A stretch of DNA of 13,594 bases from an uncultured Anaerosacchariphilus sp. (GTDB lineage Bacteria; Bacillota; Clostridia; Lachnospirales; Lachnospiraceae), in contig CAKRTY010000011.1 of the NCBI GenBank assembly GCA_934402125.1, positions 1 through 13,594 on the forward strand, read 5' to 3'. Under the pieces are notes generated by a model. That model did no database searches and was not told the origin of the DNA. It saw only the letters and a list, made by a program, of their open reading frames with translations. Each line of letters starts with the position of its first letter. Position 1 is the stretch's first letter. Below, piece by piece: positions 1 to 6,330 of this stretch. A program made the translations under genes and the position numbers.

Positions 1-80
1 TCAGTGAGGAGCTGGAGCGCCTGAATGAGCGTTTCTTATTGCTGAAGACCAGAATCGGAGAGTTGGCAGAACAGGAGTAA
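1..80 (+). CDS. C-terminal fragment of an unidentified protein
   Basis: An open frame enters from the left edge (first full codon at position 3) and stops at TAA 78-80, giving about 25 residues. The peptide is rich in Glu, Leu and Arg with heptad-like spacing (SEELERLNERFLLLKTRIGE), as in a coiled-coil or a helical C-terminal tail. Eleven bases separate it from the signal peptidase gene, so the two are probably co-transcribed. Too little remains to name a family. Confidence 0.6.
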   Translation, partial: SEELERLNERFLLLKTRIGELAEQE

Positions 81-91
81 GCAGGATACAG

Positions 92-643
92 ATGAAGAAA
101 GAACAGCTTCAGTCGGTGGACGGAATACTGGAGGAACGAAAAGAGCGTCTGTACGGACGTCGGGAATTCCGGCGGTTTGTGGTGGAGTGCGTGGTGCTGG
201 CAGCGCTGATTTACGCAGCCCTTCATTACATAATCGGCCTGGCGGTGGTCAGCGGAAGCTCTATGGAGCCGGGGCTGACCGATGGGGAAGTGGTGCTTTT
301 CTACCGGCTGGACGAATCCTATCAGACCAATGATCTGGTGATTATCCATCGGGCGGACGGTGTGGAATATATCAAGCGTGTGGTTGCGGAGCCGGGGGAC
401 GTGGTGGAGCTTTCCGAAGAGGGAGAGCTTCTGGTCAATGGAAAGCTGCGGGAGATATCCACAGCGGTGGGAAAAACTCAAAGTACTTCGGCAGAGGTGG
501 CCTATCCCTATACGGTTCCGGCGGACAGCTATTTTGTGCTGGGAGATAACCGGGAAAATTCCATGGATTCCCGGAGCTTCGGGGCGGTAAAGGCGGCCGA
601 TATCACCGGAAGGGTCTTTGGGTATATGGGAATGACGAGATAA
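92..643 (+). CDS. lepB: Type I signal peptidase
   Basis: Membrane serine protease that cleaves signal peptides from secreted pre-proteins on the outer face of the cytoplasmic membrane, using a Ser/Lys dyad. The 183-residue length and single N-terminal membrane segment (about residues 28-50) fit the small Gram-positive SipS-like class. Visible motifs: SGSSMEPGL with nucleophile Ser57; YIKRVVAEPGD with general base Lys95; and the GDNRENSMDSR box at 151-161. The N-terminal cytoplasmic part (1-27) is highly charged. The ATG at 92 has a modest AGGA five bases upstream, and the first hydrophobic segment follows at the expected distance. It lies 11 bases after the preceding stop and 25 bases before the aldolase gene, so it is probably internal to an operon whose promoter is outside the window. 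Genomes of this group often hold several paralogues, so which one this is cannot be told. Confidence 0.95.
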   Translation: MKKEQLQSVDGILEERKERLYGRREFRRFVVECVVLAALIYAALHYIIGLAVVSGSSMEPGLTDGEVVLFYRLDESYQTNDLVIIHRADGVEYIKRVVAEPGDVVELSEEGELLVNGKLREISTAVGKTQSTSAEVAYPYTVPADSYFVLGDNRENSMDSRSFGAVKAADITGRVFGYMGMTR

Positions 644-668
644 TAAAATTGCCCGGGAGACAATGTAT

Positions 669-1289
669 ATGAAAGGAAATGTCACAGCGATTCAGAGAGG
701 CTTCACCTATGAACAGGTCAGAAGCGTATGCAGGGTGCTGGTACAGAGCGAGAAGATAAAAAATGTAGAAATTACTTTAAATACGCCGGACGCCCTTGGG
801 ATTCTTTCGAAGATTGCGGAAGAATTTCAGGGGGCGTTAAATATTGGCGCCGGAACGGTGATTACTTTCCGGGATTTGAAGCAGGTATTGGAACGAGACG
901 TAAGGTTTGTTCTCTCGCCCACCGGCTATACGAAAGAGATGATAGAATACTGTCACGAAAGAAAAGTGACGGCAATTCCGGCGGCTCTGACGCCAAGTGA
1001 GATTCTGACACAGTTCGAGAACGGCGCGGACATTGTGAAGGTATTTCCGGCCAATGAATTTTCCAAAGGGTACGCAAAGAAGGTATGCGAGCCTTTGGGA
1101 AATTATCCGCTGATGGCGGTTGGCGGAGTCAACGCGGAAACGGTAAAAGAGTATCTGGATGGCGGGTATCAGTATGTGGGAACCTGCTGGGGACTCTTCC
1201 GTAAGCAGGATGTTCTGGAACAGAATGAAGCCGGTATGCTCCGGTCAGTCAGAGAATTTGAAGCCAATATGCAGATGGGAAACGGATAG
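669..1289 (+). CDS. KDPG/KDPGal aldolase family protein (class I, Eda/DgoA-like)
   Basis: Class I Schiff-base aldolase of the Eda family, which cleaves 2-keto-3-deoxy-6-phosphogluconate or the galactonate isomer to pyruvate and glyceraldehyde 3-phosphate. Numbering from the upstream ATG at 663: catalytic Glu36 in VEITLNTPDA, GAGTV at 62-66, LSP at 84-86, TPSEI, Schiff-base Lys126 in VKVFPAN and the phosphate loop VGGVN at 153-157. EITLN (not EVTLR) and AVGGV (not PTGGI) are closer to E. coli DgoA than to Eda, so KDPGal aldolase or another 2-keto-3-deoxy acid is as likely as KDPG. The usual PG before the TPSE motif is PAA here. Start: GGGAGA (655-660) is 2 bases from the ATG at 663 but 8 from the ATG at 669, so 669 is preferred. 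No sugar-acid dehydratase or kinase is adjacent, so the context does not fix the substrate. Confidence 0.85.
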   Translation: MKGNVTAIQRGFTYEQVRSVCRVLVQSEKIKNVEITLNTPDALGILSKIAEEFQGALNIGAGTVITFRDLKQVLERDVRFVLSPTGYTKEMIEYCHERKVTAIPAALTPSEILTQFENGADIVKVFPANEFSKGYAKKVCEPLGNYPLMAVGGVNAETVKEYLDGGYQYVGTCWGLFRKQDVLEQNEAGMLRSVREFEANMQMGNG

Positions 1290-1317
1290 TATGAAAGTTT
1301 CCCCTAAAATGAGGAGT

Positions 1318-1344
1318 GCCCCGACGTACCAGGTACGCCGAGGC
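1318..1344 (-). repeat. Imperfect 27-base palindrome, predicted hairpin in minus-strand RNA
   Basis: The core GTACCAGGTAC is a perfect inverted repeat, and arms extend to GCC/GGC at the ends. Read as minus-strand RNA it forms a continuous 12-bp stem with a CUG loop, using two G-U pairs. On the plus strand those two positions are C/A mismatches (1321/1341 and 1324/1338). Immediately to the left, 1301-1316 forms a second small hairpin that also pairs fully only on the minus strand. There is no U tract after either, so neither looks like a simple terminator. A leftward promoter-like site lies at 1421-1474. Confidence 0.6.
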
Positions 1345-1390
1345 TATTATGAAAAAATTTATCTATATGTGTAGTGAAAGCTTTTAAACG

Positions 1391-1420
1391 GTTAAGTAAT
1401 TCGTTCCTTAACGTGTTTTT
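1391..1420 (+). terminator. Weak possible terminator after the aldolase gene
   Basis: GTTAAG (1391-1396) and CTTAAC (1407-1412) form a 6-bp A/T-rich stem, followed by TTTTT at 1416-1420. It lies 100 bases after the aldolase stop. The stem is weak and the same T run overlaps the spacer of a leftward promoter candidate, so the call is tentative. Confidence 0.3.
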
Positions 1421-1474
1421 AGTATAGCAATGAATTATGAATAAATTATGAACATAATGTGAACTTAATGTAAA
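1421..1474 (-). promoter_or_regulatory. PHO-box-like tandem repeats and -10 box, leftward promoter
   Basis: On the minus strand four 7-base units recur exactly every 11 bases: TTTACAT (1474-1468), TTCACAT (1463-1457), TTCATAA (1452-1446) and TTCATAA (1441-1435). Eight bases further on is TATACT (1426-1421), a 5/6 match to the -10 consensus, and there is no -35 box. Direct 11-bp repeats replacing the -35 region are the hallmark of PhoB/PhoP-type and other OmpR-family activator sites, and TTCACA resembles known PHO boxes. Transcription would start near 1414 and run left into the hairpins at 1301-1344 and the 3' end of the aldolase gene. No minus-strand gene with a start codon follows. Activator identity is inferred only from the motif. 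Confidence 0.5.
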
Positions 1475-1603
1475 AGAGTACAAAAACCGGGAAAATCTCA
1501 CGAAAAAACAGGGTAAAATAAACAAAAAATCCAGAAGGATGGGAAAAATAGCTTCGGCAAAACGCAGAGAAACAATAGGGAATAGACGGGAAAAATCGTG
1601 CAG

Positions 1604-1639
1604 TCCGCACAAAGCGGAGGAACGTCCGCGAGCGGCGGA
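1604..1639 (+). repeat. Four-segment alternating inverted repeat in a gap
   Basis: TCCGC (1604-1608), GCGGA (1614-1618), TCCGC (1625-1629) and GCGG (1632-1635) alternate, so segment 2 can pair with 1 or with 3, and 3 with 2 or 4. Such arrangements can form mutually exclusive hairpins. It lies upstream of the predicted promoter of the next gene, so it would be in a leader only if another promoter exists further left. The surrounding 1475-1700 is purine- and A-rich and otherwise shows no gene. Confidence 0.35.
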
Positions 1640-1714
1640 ATTTTGGGGAAATGTCTGTGACAGAAGAAGTCAGGGATAAGAAGGAAAGTACGCGGAAAAA
1701 TACAGGAATACCAC

Positions 1715-1744
1715 TTGTATACAGGCGGTGTGGAATGATAAAAT
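1715..1744 (+). promoter_or_regulatory. Predicted sigma-A promoter of the pyrophosphatase gene
   Basis: TTGTAT (1715-1720), an 18-base spacer and TAAAAT (1739-1744, 5/6 match to TATAAT). The start codon is at 1783, preceded by AAGGGG at 1771-1776 with 6-base spacing, leaving an untranslated leader of roughly 30 bases. Confidence 0.5.
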
Positions 1745-1782
1745 AGAACTAACTAATAGTCTTGCAATAAAAGGGGTTAAAA

Positions 1783-3447
1783 ATGGAAAAAGACGCAACC
1801 AGACCGGTATATATTATCGGTCACAAAAATCCGGATACGGATTCTATCTGTTCGGCACTGGCATACGCTTACCTGAAAAACACGCTTGAGGGAGGCGGTT
1901 ATATCGCGGCCCGGGCGGGACAGCTGAATCAGGAGACCCAGTATGTCCTGAACTTCTTCCAGGCAGAGGCGCCGGTGTACGTGGCCGACGTTATGACTCA
2001 GGTGAAGGACATCGAGATACGAAAGACAGAAGGCGTGCAGGGCAATCTGTCCCTGAAGCAGGCATGGAACCTGATGCGCCGTATTGGGGCGGTGACCCTG
2101 CCGATTACCAGTGAACGCAAGATCGAGGGACTGATTACCATCGGTGATATCGCTACCTCTTATATGGACGTACTGGACAGCAAGATTCTGGCCCAGGCCA
2201 ATACCCAGTACAGGAATATCATCGACACCCTGGAGGGCACCATTCTGGTGGGAAATCCGGAGGATTATTATAACCGGGGCAAGGTGCTGATTGCCGCAGC
2301 TAACCCGGATCTGATGGAGGATTACATAGAGGAGGGCGACCTGGTGATTCTGGGAAACCGCTACGAGTCCCAGCTCTGCGCCATTGAGATGCGGGCAGGC
2401 TGTATCATTGTCTGCGAGGGAGCCAAGGTTTCCATGACCATCAAGAAGCTGGCGCAGGAGCACCATTGCGTGGTGATCAGCACGCCTCACGATACCTTTA
2501 CGGCGGCCCGTCTGATTAACCAGAGTATGCCGATCCGGTATTTTATGAAATCCGAGAATCTGACGATTTTCAATGTCAATGAGAAGACCGACGACATCAA
2601 GGAAATCATGGGTCAGAAGCGCTACCGTGATTTCCCGATTGTAGACAAGGACGATAATTATATCGGTATGATTTCCAGACGGAACCTGTTGAATCTGAAG
2701 CGGAAACAAGTCATCATGGTGGATCACAATGAGGAGACCCAGGCGGTGGACGGCCTGGATCACGCAGAGATTCTGGAAATCATCGATCATCATCGTCTGG
2801 GAACCCTGGAAACCATGTCTCCGGTATTTTTCCGGAATCAGCCCCTGGGCTGTACCGCAACCATCATGTACCAGATGTATCAGGAACGGGGCGTGGAGAT
2901 TCCGAAAAAGATAGCGGGGCTTTTGTGCGCGGCTATCATATCCGATACGCTGATGTTCCGTTCTCCCACCTGTACCGTGATTGACAAAGGAGCGGCAGAA
3001 CATCTGGCGCAGATTGCGGGCGTAGAAATCGAGGATCTGGCTGTGGATATGTTCTCGGCGGGCAGCAATCTGGGATCCCGCACGGCGGAGGAGATTTTCT
3101 ATCAGGATTTCAAGCGCTTCGATGTGGGAAATGTGGAGTTTGGCGTAGGTCAGATCAACTCTATGAACGCAGTGGAGCTGGAGGAGATTCGAGAGAAGCT
3201 GATTCCCTATCTGCCGGTGGCTCACCGGGAGAGCGGTCTCAATATGATTTTCTTCATGCTGACCAATATCATCAAGGAGTCTACCGAGCTTCTCTGCTAC
3301 GGACCCAATTCTGATACGCTGGTCCGGGAAGCCTTCCAGCTGCCTGAGGATGGCGACAGCTATCTGCTGAAGGGACTGGTATCCCGTAAGAAGCAGCTGA
3401 TTCCTTCTCTGGCAGGCATGATTCAGCAGATGGAAGAAATGCGGTAA
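1783..3447 (+). CDS. ppaC: Mn-dependent inorganic pyrophosphatase, family II, with CBS and DRTGG domains
   Basis: Cytoplasmic hydrolysis of pyrophosphate to two phosphates, which pulls biosynthetic reactions forward. Family II enzymes use a binuclear Mn/Co site in a DHH phosphoesterase fold. The 554-residue length exceeds the roughly 310 of the plain enzyme because a regulatory insert splits the DHH domain. Order: DHH start with HKNPDTD (14-20); first CBS motif (about 65-130); DRTGG (about 145-248); second CBS motif (about 250-308); return to DHH with VDHNE (313-317) and the DHH signature Asp335-His336-His337; then DHHA2 with the substrate-binding SRKKQ at 534-538. All expected metal and phosphate ligands are visible, so the enzyme should be active. 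In characterised clostridial relatives the CBS pair binds AMP/ADP as inhibitors and ATP as activator, with Ap4A bound by DRTGG-containing forms. It has its own promoter and strong RBS. The flavin reductase-like gene follows after 10 bases. Confidence 0.95.
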   Translation: MEKDATRPVYIIGHKNPDTDSICSALAYAYLKNTLEGGGYIAARAGQLNQETQYVLNFFQAEAPVYVADVMTQVKDIEIRKTEGVQGNLSLKQAWNLMRRIGAVTLPITSERKIEGLITIGDIATSYMDVLDSKILAQANTQYRNIIDTLEGTILVGNPEDYYNRGKVLIAAANPDLMEDYIEEGDLVILGNRYESQLCAIEMRAGCIIVCEGAKVSMTIKKLAQEHHCVVISTPHDTFTAARLINQSMPIRYFMKSENLTIFNVNEKTDDIKEIMGQKRYRDFPIVDKDDNYIGMISRRNLLNLKRKQVIMVDHNEETQAVDGLDHAEILEIIDHHRLGTLETMSPVFFRNQPLGCTATIMYQMYQERGVEIPKKIAGLLCAAIISDTLMFRSPTCTVIDKGAAEHLAQIAGVEIEDLAVDMFSAGSNLGSRTAEEIFYQDFKRFDVGNVEFGVGQINSMNAVELEEIREKLIPYLPVAHRESGLNMIFFMLTNIIKESTELLCYGPNSDTLVREAFQLPEDGDSYLLKGLVSRKKQLIPSLAGMIQQMEEMR

Positions 3448-3457
3448 TTGGAATATT

Positions 3458-4081
3458 ATGGAAAATAAAACGGCACATAAAAAACAGCACTGGAGAGCAG
3501 GCAATATGCTCTACCCCCTCCCGGCAGTCATGGTAAGCTGTGCCAGGGAAGGAGAAAAACCGAATATTATTACAGTGGCCTGGGCCGGGACGGTATGCTC
3601 CGACCCTGCCATGGTATCCATTTCCGTAAGGCCGAACCGTTACTCCTACGAGATCCTGCGGGAGACAGGGGAATTTGTCATCAACCTTACCACAAAGGCT
3701 CTGGTGAAGGCTACAGATTACTGCGGCGTGCGCTCCGGCCGGGACGTGGATAAATTTGCGGAAATGCATCTGACGCCGGGAAAAGCTGTACATCTTAAAT
3801 ACGCGCCCACCATTGAGGAGAGCCCGGTGAATATCGAGTGCCGGGTAACCGAAGTAAAAGAGTTGGGAACTCATCATATGTTTCTGGCAGAGGTACTGGG
3901 CGTGACGGTGGATGAGGCTTATCTGAATGAAAATGGGCGTTTTGAGCTGAACAGCACAGGTCTGATTGCCTACTCTCACGGAACCTATTTTACCCTGGGG
4001 CAGGAGGTCGGAACCTTCGGCTACAGTGTACGGAAGAAGCCGGCCAGGAAAAAAGTCAGCAGAGGAAAGGGCAAACGATGA
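3458..4081 (+). CDS. Flavin reductase-like FMN-binding split-barrel protein
   Basis: Member of the flavin reductase-like family (DIM6/NTAB type), FMN-binding beta-barrel proteins that act as NAD(P)H:flavin reductases or bind flavin for an unknown partner. Supporting features: the N-terminal LYPLPAVMVSC segment, NIITVAWAGTVCSDPAMVSISV in the position of the flavin-contacting strands (about 36-57), RYSYEILRETGEFVINL (about 61-77) and the later FLAEVLGVTVDE strand. Length 207 is typical. The last 15 residues (KKPARKKVSRGKGKR) are very basic, an add-on outside the barrel that might contact nucleic acid or be a disordered tail. The start has only a weak TGGA upstream and lies 10 bases after the pyrophosphatase stop, suggesting read-through transcription. 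Its TGA overlaps the ATG of the next gene in ATGA, implying translational coupling. The substrate cannot be inferred. Confidence 0.85.
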   Translation: MENKTAHKKQHWRAGNMLYPLPAVMVSCAREGEKPNIITVAWAGTVCSDPAMVSISVRPNRYSYEILRETGEFVINLTTKALVKATDYCGVRSGRDVDKFAEMHLTPGKAVHLKYAPTIEESPVNIECRVTEVKELGTHHMFLAEVLGVTVDEAYLNENGRFELNSTGLIAYSHGTYFTLGQEVGTFGYSVRKKPARKKVSRGKGKR

Positions 4082-4587
4082 AAAAGAACGTGGTACTGAT
4101 AGGAATGCCGGGAGCCGGAAAGAGCACCATCGGAGTCATTCTGGCGAAAATGATGGGAAAGGATTTTATTGACGCGGATCTGGTCATCCAGAAGGAGGAA
4201 GGCCTGCTTCTGAAGGACATCATCAAGCGGGACGGCCCGGACGGCTTCCTGGCGGTGGAGAACCGGGTCAATGCGGGCCTGAATCCCGCCAACGCCGTCA
4301 TTGCCACCGGAGGAAGCGTGGTGTACGGAGAAGAAGCCATGCGGCACCTGGGTGAAATCAGCGTGATTGTGTACCTGCGGCTTTCCTACCAGGCGGTTCG
4401 TTCAAGACTTAGAGATGTAAAGGGCCGCGGCGTGGTACTGCGGGACGGACAGACCCTGCATGACCTGTATCTGGAGCGGGAAGGACTGTATGAGAAATAC
4501 GCGGATGTGACCATTGAAGAGGATGGTCTGAACGTGGAAGAAACCTTAGAAAAGACTTTACAAGCCCTGGAAATGTTGGTAAAATAA
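4078..4587 (+). CDS. Divergent shikimate kinase-like P-loop kinase
   Basis: Small NMP-kinase-fold protein of 169 residues, the length of shikimate kinases, which phosphorylate shikimate with ATP in the chorismate pathway. Walker A GMPGAGKST is at 9-17, and the Asp pair in IDADLVI (Asp32, Asp34) matches the shikimate-contacting DxD. The LID Arg (Arg117) and the Arg of the LYLERE helix (Arg134) are also kept. However, the shikimate-binding Arg of the usual GFR motif is Leu58 (GFLAVEN), the GGG loop is GGS (78-80) and the RPLL LID motif is GRGVVL. ATP binding looks intact but the acceptor site is altered, so this may be a paralogue with another small substrate. The ATG overlaps the preceding stop (ATGA), linking it to the flavin reductase-like gene; no other aromatic-pathway gene is nearby. 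Confidence 0.75.
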   Translation: MKKNVVLIGMPGAGKSTIGVILAKMMGKDFIDADLVIQKEEGLLLKDIIKRDGPDGFLAVENRVNAGLNPANAVIATGGSVVYGEEAMRHLGEISVIVYLRLSYQAVRSRLRDVKGRGVVLRDGQTLHDLYLEREGLYEKYADVTIEEDGLNVEETLEKTLQALEMLVK

Positions 4588-4591
4588 AAAA

Positions 4592-4608
4592 TGTTACAAA
4601 ATTATTAC
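4592..4608 (+). promoter_or_regulatory. WalR (YycF)-like direct repeat upstream of the M23 peptidase
   Basis: TGTTAC (4592-4597), five bases, then TATTAC (4603-4608). The first half fits the WalR consensus TGTWAH exactly and the second has one mismatch, with the required N5 spacing. WalR is the response regulator that controls peptidoglycan hydrolases in Firmicutes, and the gene starting at 4659 encodes one. No convincing -10 box was found between the site and the start codon, so the promoter itself is unresolved. Confidence 0.45.
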
Positions 4609-4630
4609 ACCTCGGAGCCGATCCGGGGTG
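4608..4630 (+). repeat. Hairpin in the leader of the M23 peptidase gene
   Basis: CACCTCGG (4608-4615) pairs with CCGGGGTG (4623-4630) around a 7-base loop, eight pairs with one U-G wobble that pairs only in plus-strand RNA. No T run follows, so it is not an intrinsic terminator. It sits 28 bases before the start codon and partly overlaps the end of the WalR-like box. Confidence 0.5.
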
Positions 4631-4658
4631 TACTTGAGATTGAAGAAGAATCGGACGA

Positions 4659-6287
4659 ATGAAAAAAAAGAAATTATTTTGGAATAAAAAATCACAGCTG
4701 GTATTTGCGGAATCTATGATGATTACCTGTGGCTGTATGCTGCTGGGCGTTCCTCTAATCGGAAGCGGCTTCGGAAGCGGCAACAGCTATTACGAGGTTA
4801 CACTGGTGGGTAAGACCGTGGGGTCTGTCCGGAATCCCTCTGTGGTGGAAAACGCATTTCTGCAGGCCAGAGCCCGTATCTCCCGGGAGACCGACGGACT
4901 GGTGCTGGCGGACGTGGAATATGAACTGGATAAGGTGCCGAAGATTTTCGGCTCTACTATGGACAGCGAGACGCTGACCGACGCCTTCTACAACGAGCTG
5001 AGCCAGGTGGTGGCAAAGGCCAAGAAGAAGGCGTATCTGATGAAGATCAATGAGTTCACGGTGACGCTGGGAAGCTATCAGGACGTTATGGACGTGCTGT
5101 ATGCCACCAAGGATCGGTTTGATACGGAGAATGAGTTCCAGATCAATATTGTGTCTGACGCGGCCCGGGAGCTGAATGTATATACCGTAGAGGTGTCCCG
5201 GCAGAATACGGCCGAGGAGACGGCGGAGGAAATGGCCAAGCTGGGCGGTATTGCCGGTATTGGAGAGGCCTGCGCGGGCGTGGGTGAATATGATGTGAGC
5301 CAGGCGGTGGAGAGCGTCATTACCAAGACGGTTACCGAGGAGGACGTGCAGCAGGAGAACGCGGAGGAAGAGGCGGAAACCCAGGTAGAGGGCGACGGCC
5401 TGCGTTCCGTGGATTTTGCGGAAAAGGTGGAGATTGCCGAGGCCTATGTGTCGCCGGATGAGATTACGCCGACCAACGAGGCTGTGGATCTGGTGACGAA
5501 GGATACGGCCAAGAATGAGATCTATGAAGTAAAGGCAGGAGATACCCTGTCTGTGATTGCCAACAGCAATGGTCTCCGTGTAGCGGAGGTGCTGGCGCTG
5601 AACGAGGGCATGAGTGAAAATACGGTGCTCCATGAGGGCGATGAGATTATCATTACCGTACCGGAGCCGGAGCTTTCGGTGAAGACGGTGGAGGAGTCCA
5701 CCTATCAGGAAGAATACGATGCAGAGGTGCAGTATATCGACAATGACGAATGGTACACCACGAAGACGGAGGTGCGCCAGGAGGCACAGGCCGGATATCA
5801 TGAAGTAACGGCCATGATAACGAAGAAAAATGGCGTGGAAGAGAGCCGCGATATCATTGCGGAGACGGTTCTGCAGGAGCCGGTTCCCAAGATTGTGGAG
5901 CGCGGAACCCAGACGCCGCCGACCTATATCAAGCCTATTTCCGGCGGACGCTTTACCTCCGGCTTTAAGAGACGGTGGGGCCGCATGCATAAGGGCGTGG
6001 ACTGGGCGTGCCCGATCGGTACGGCGGTTATGGCTTCCTGCGGCGGTACGGTAGTGCAGGCCGGCTGGTTCAGCGGCTATGGAAACTGTATTACCATTCG
6101 CCATCCGGACGGCAAGCAGACCCGGTATGGCCACCTGAGCAAGATTCTGGTATCCTCCGGACAGAAGGTAACCCAGGGACAGAAGATTGCGCTGAGCGGC
6201 AATACAGGACGAAGTACGGGACCCCATGTACACTTTGAGATTATTATCAATGGCAGTCAGGTAAATCCGCTGCCGTATCTGAACTGA
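4659..6287 (+). CDS. Membrane-anchored LysM-G5-M23 peptidoglycan endopeptidase
   Basis: Cell-wall hydrolase expected to cut peptide cross-links of peptidoglycan outside the membrane. A lysine-rich N-terminus (KKKKLFWNKK) precedes a hydrophobic anchor or uncleaved signal at about 18-37. Residues 40-285 form a novel-looking extracellular region, ending in a Glu-rich linker near 225-245. A LysM glycan-binding domain begins at Tyr289 (YEVKAGDTLSVIA, to about 333). A G5 domain covers about 336-415. The C-terminal M23 domain carries zinc ligands His444 and Asp448 (HKGVD), His492 (YGHLS) and the HVH pair His523/His525, so all catalytic residues are present. Length 542 is typical of clostridial LysM/G5/M23 proteins. 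A TGA at 4641-4643 in frame excludes an earlier start; the RBS is weak (AGAAG). A WalR-like box and a hairpin precede it and a strong terminator follows, so it is probably a single-gene unit under cell-wall control. Confidence 0.93.
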   Translation: MKKKKLFWNKKSQLVFAESMMITCGCMLLGVPLIGSGFGSGNSYYEVTLVGKTVGSVRNPSVVENAFLQARARISRETDGLVLADVEYELDKVPKIFGSTMDSETLTDAFYNELSQVVAKAKKKAYLMKINEFTVTLGSYQDVMDVLYATKDRFDTENEFQINIVSDAARELNVYTVEVSRQNTAEETAEEMAKLGGIAGIGEACAGVGEYDVSQAVESVITKTVTEEDVQQENAEEEAETQVEGDGLRSVDFAEKVEIAEAYVSPDEITPTNEAVDLVTKDTAKNEIYEVKAGDTLSVIANSNGLRVAEVLALNEGMSENTVLHEGDEIIITVPEPELSVKTVEESTYQEEYDAEVQYIDNDEWYTTKTEVRQEAQAGYHEVTAMITKKNGVEESRDIIAETVLQEPVPKIVERGTQTPPTYIKPISGGRFTSGFKRRWGRMHKGVDWACPIGTAVMASCGGTVVQAGWFSGYGNCITIRHPDGKQTRYGHLSKILVSSGQKVTQGQKIALSGNTGRSTGPHVHFEIIINGSQVNPLPYLN

Positions 6288-6290
6288 CAG

Positions 6291-6330
6291 AAAAAAACAG
6301 CCCGGAGCGTTTGACTCCGAGCTGTTTTTT
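6291..6330. terminator. Bidirectional intrinsic terminator between convergent genes
   Basis: ACAGC (6297-6301) pairs with GCTGT (6321-6325) and CGGAG (6303-6307) with CTCCG (6315-6319), with one C/A mismatch between the blocks and a 7-base loop. An A run (6291-6297) and a T run (6325-6330) flank it, so it works in both directions. It serves the M23 peptidase on the plus strand and the ACT-domain gene on the minus strand, whose stop codon overlaps its edge. Confidence 0.93.

Noticed and set aside
1291-1387. Short plus-strand frames in the gap after the aldolase (27 and 12 codons, from 1291 and 1349)
   Set aside because: The 12-codon frame has a GAGG 5 bases upstream, but there is no plus-strand promoter and the hairpin pairing favours the minus strand; coding status is unsupported.
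1304-1612. 102-residue minus-strand open frame in the large gap
   Set aside because: No RBS; its Phe/Leu-rich sequence is what A/G-rich DNA gives in reverse, and the PHO-like promoter starts inside it, downstream of its start.
1777-3504. 575-residue minus-strand open frame
   Set aside because: It is fully antisense to the pyrophosphatase gene, has no family-like motifs and is rich in His/Gln/Leu as expected from a reverse shadow frame.
4755-6233. 492-residue minus-strand open frame
   Set aside because: Antisense to the M23 peptidase gene, whose domains are intact; composition is typical of a shadow frame.
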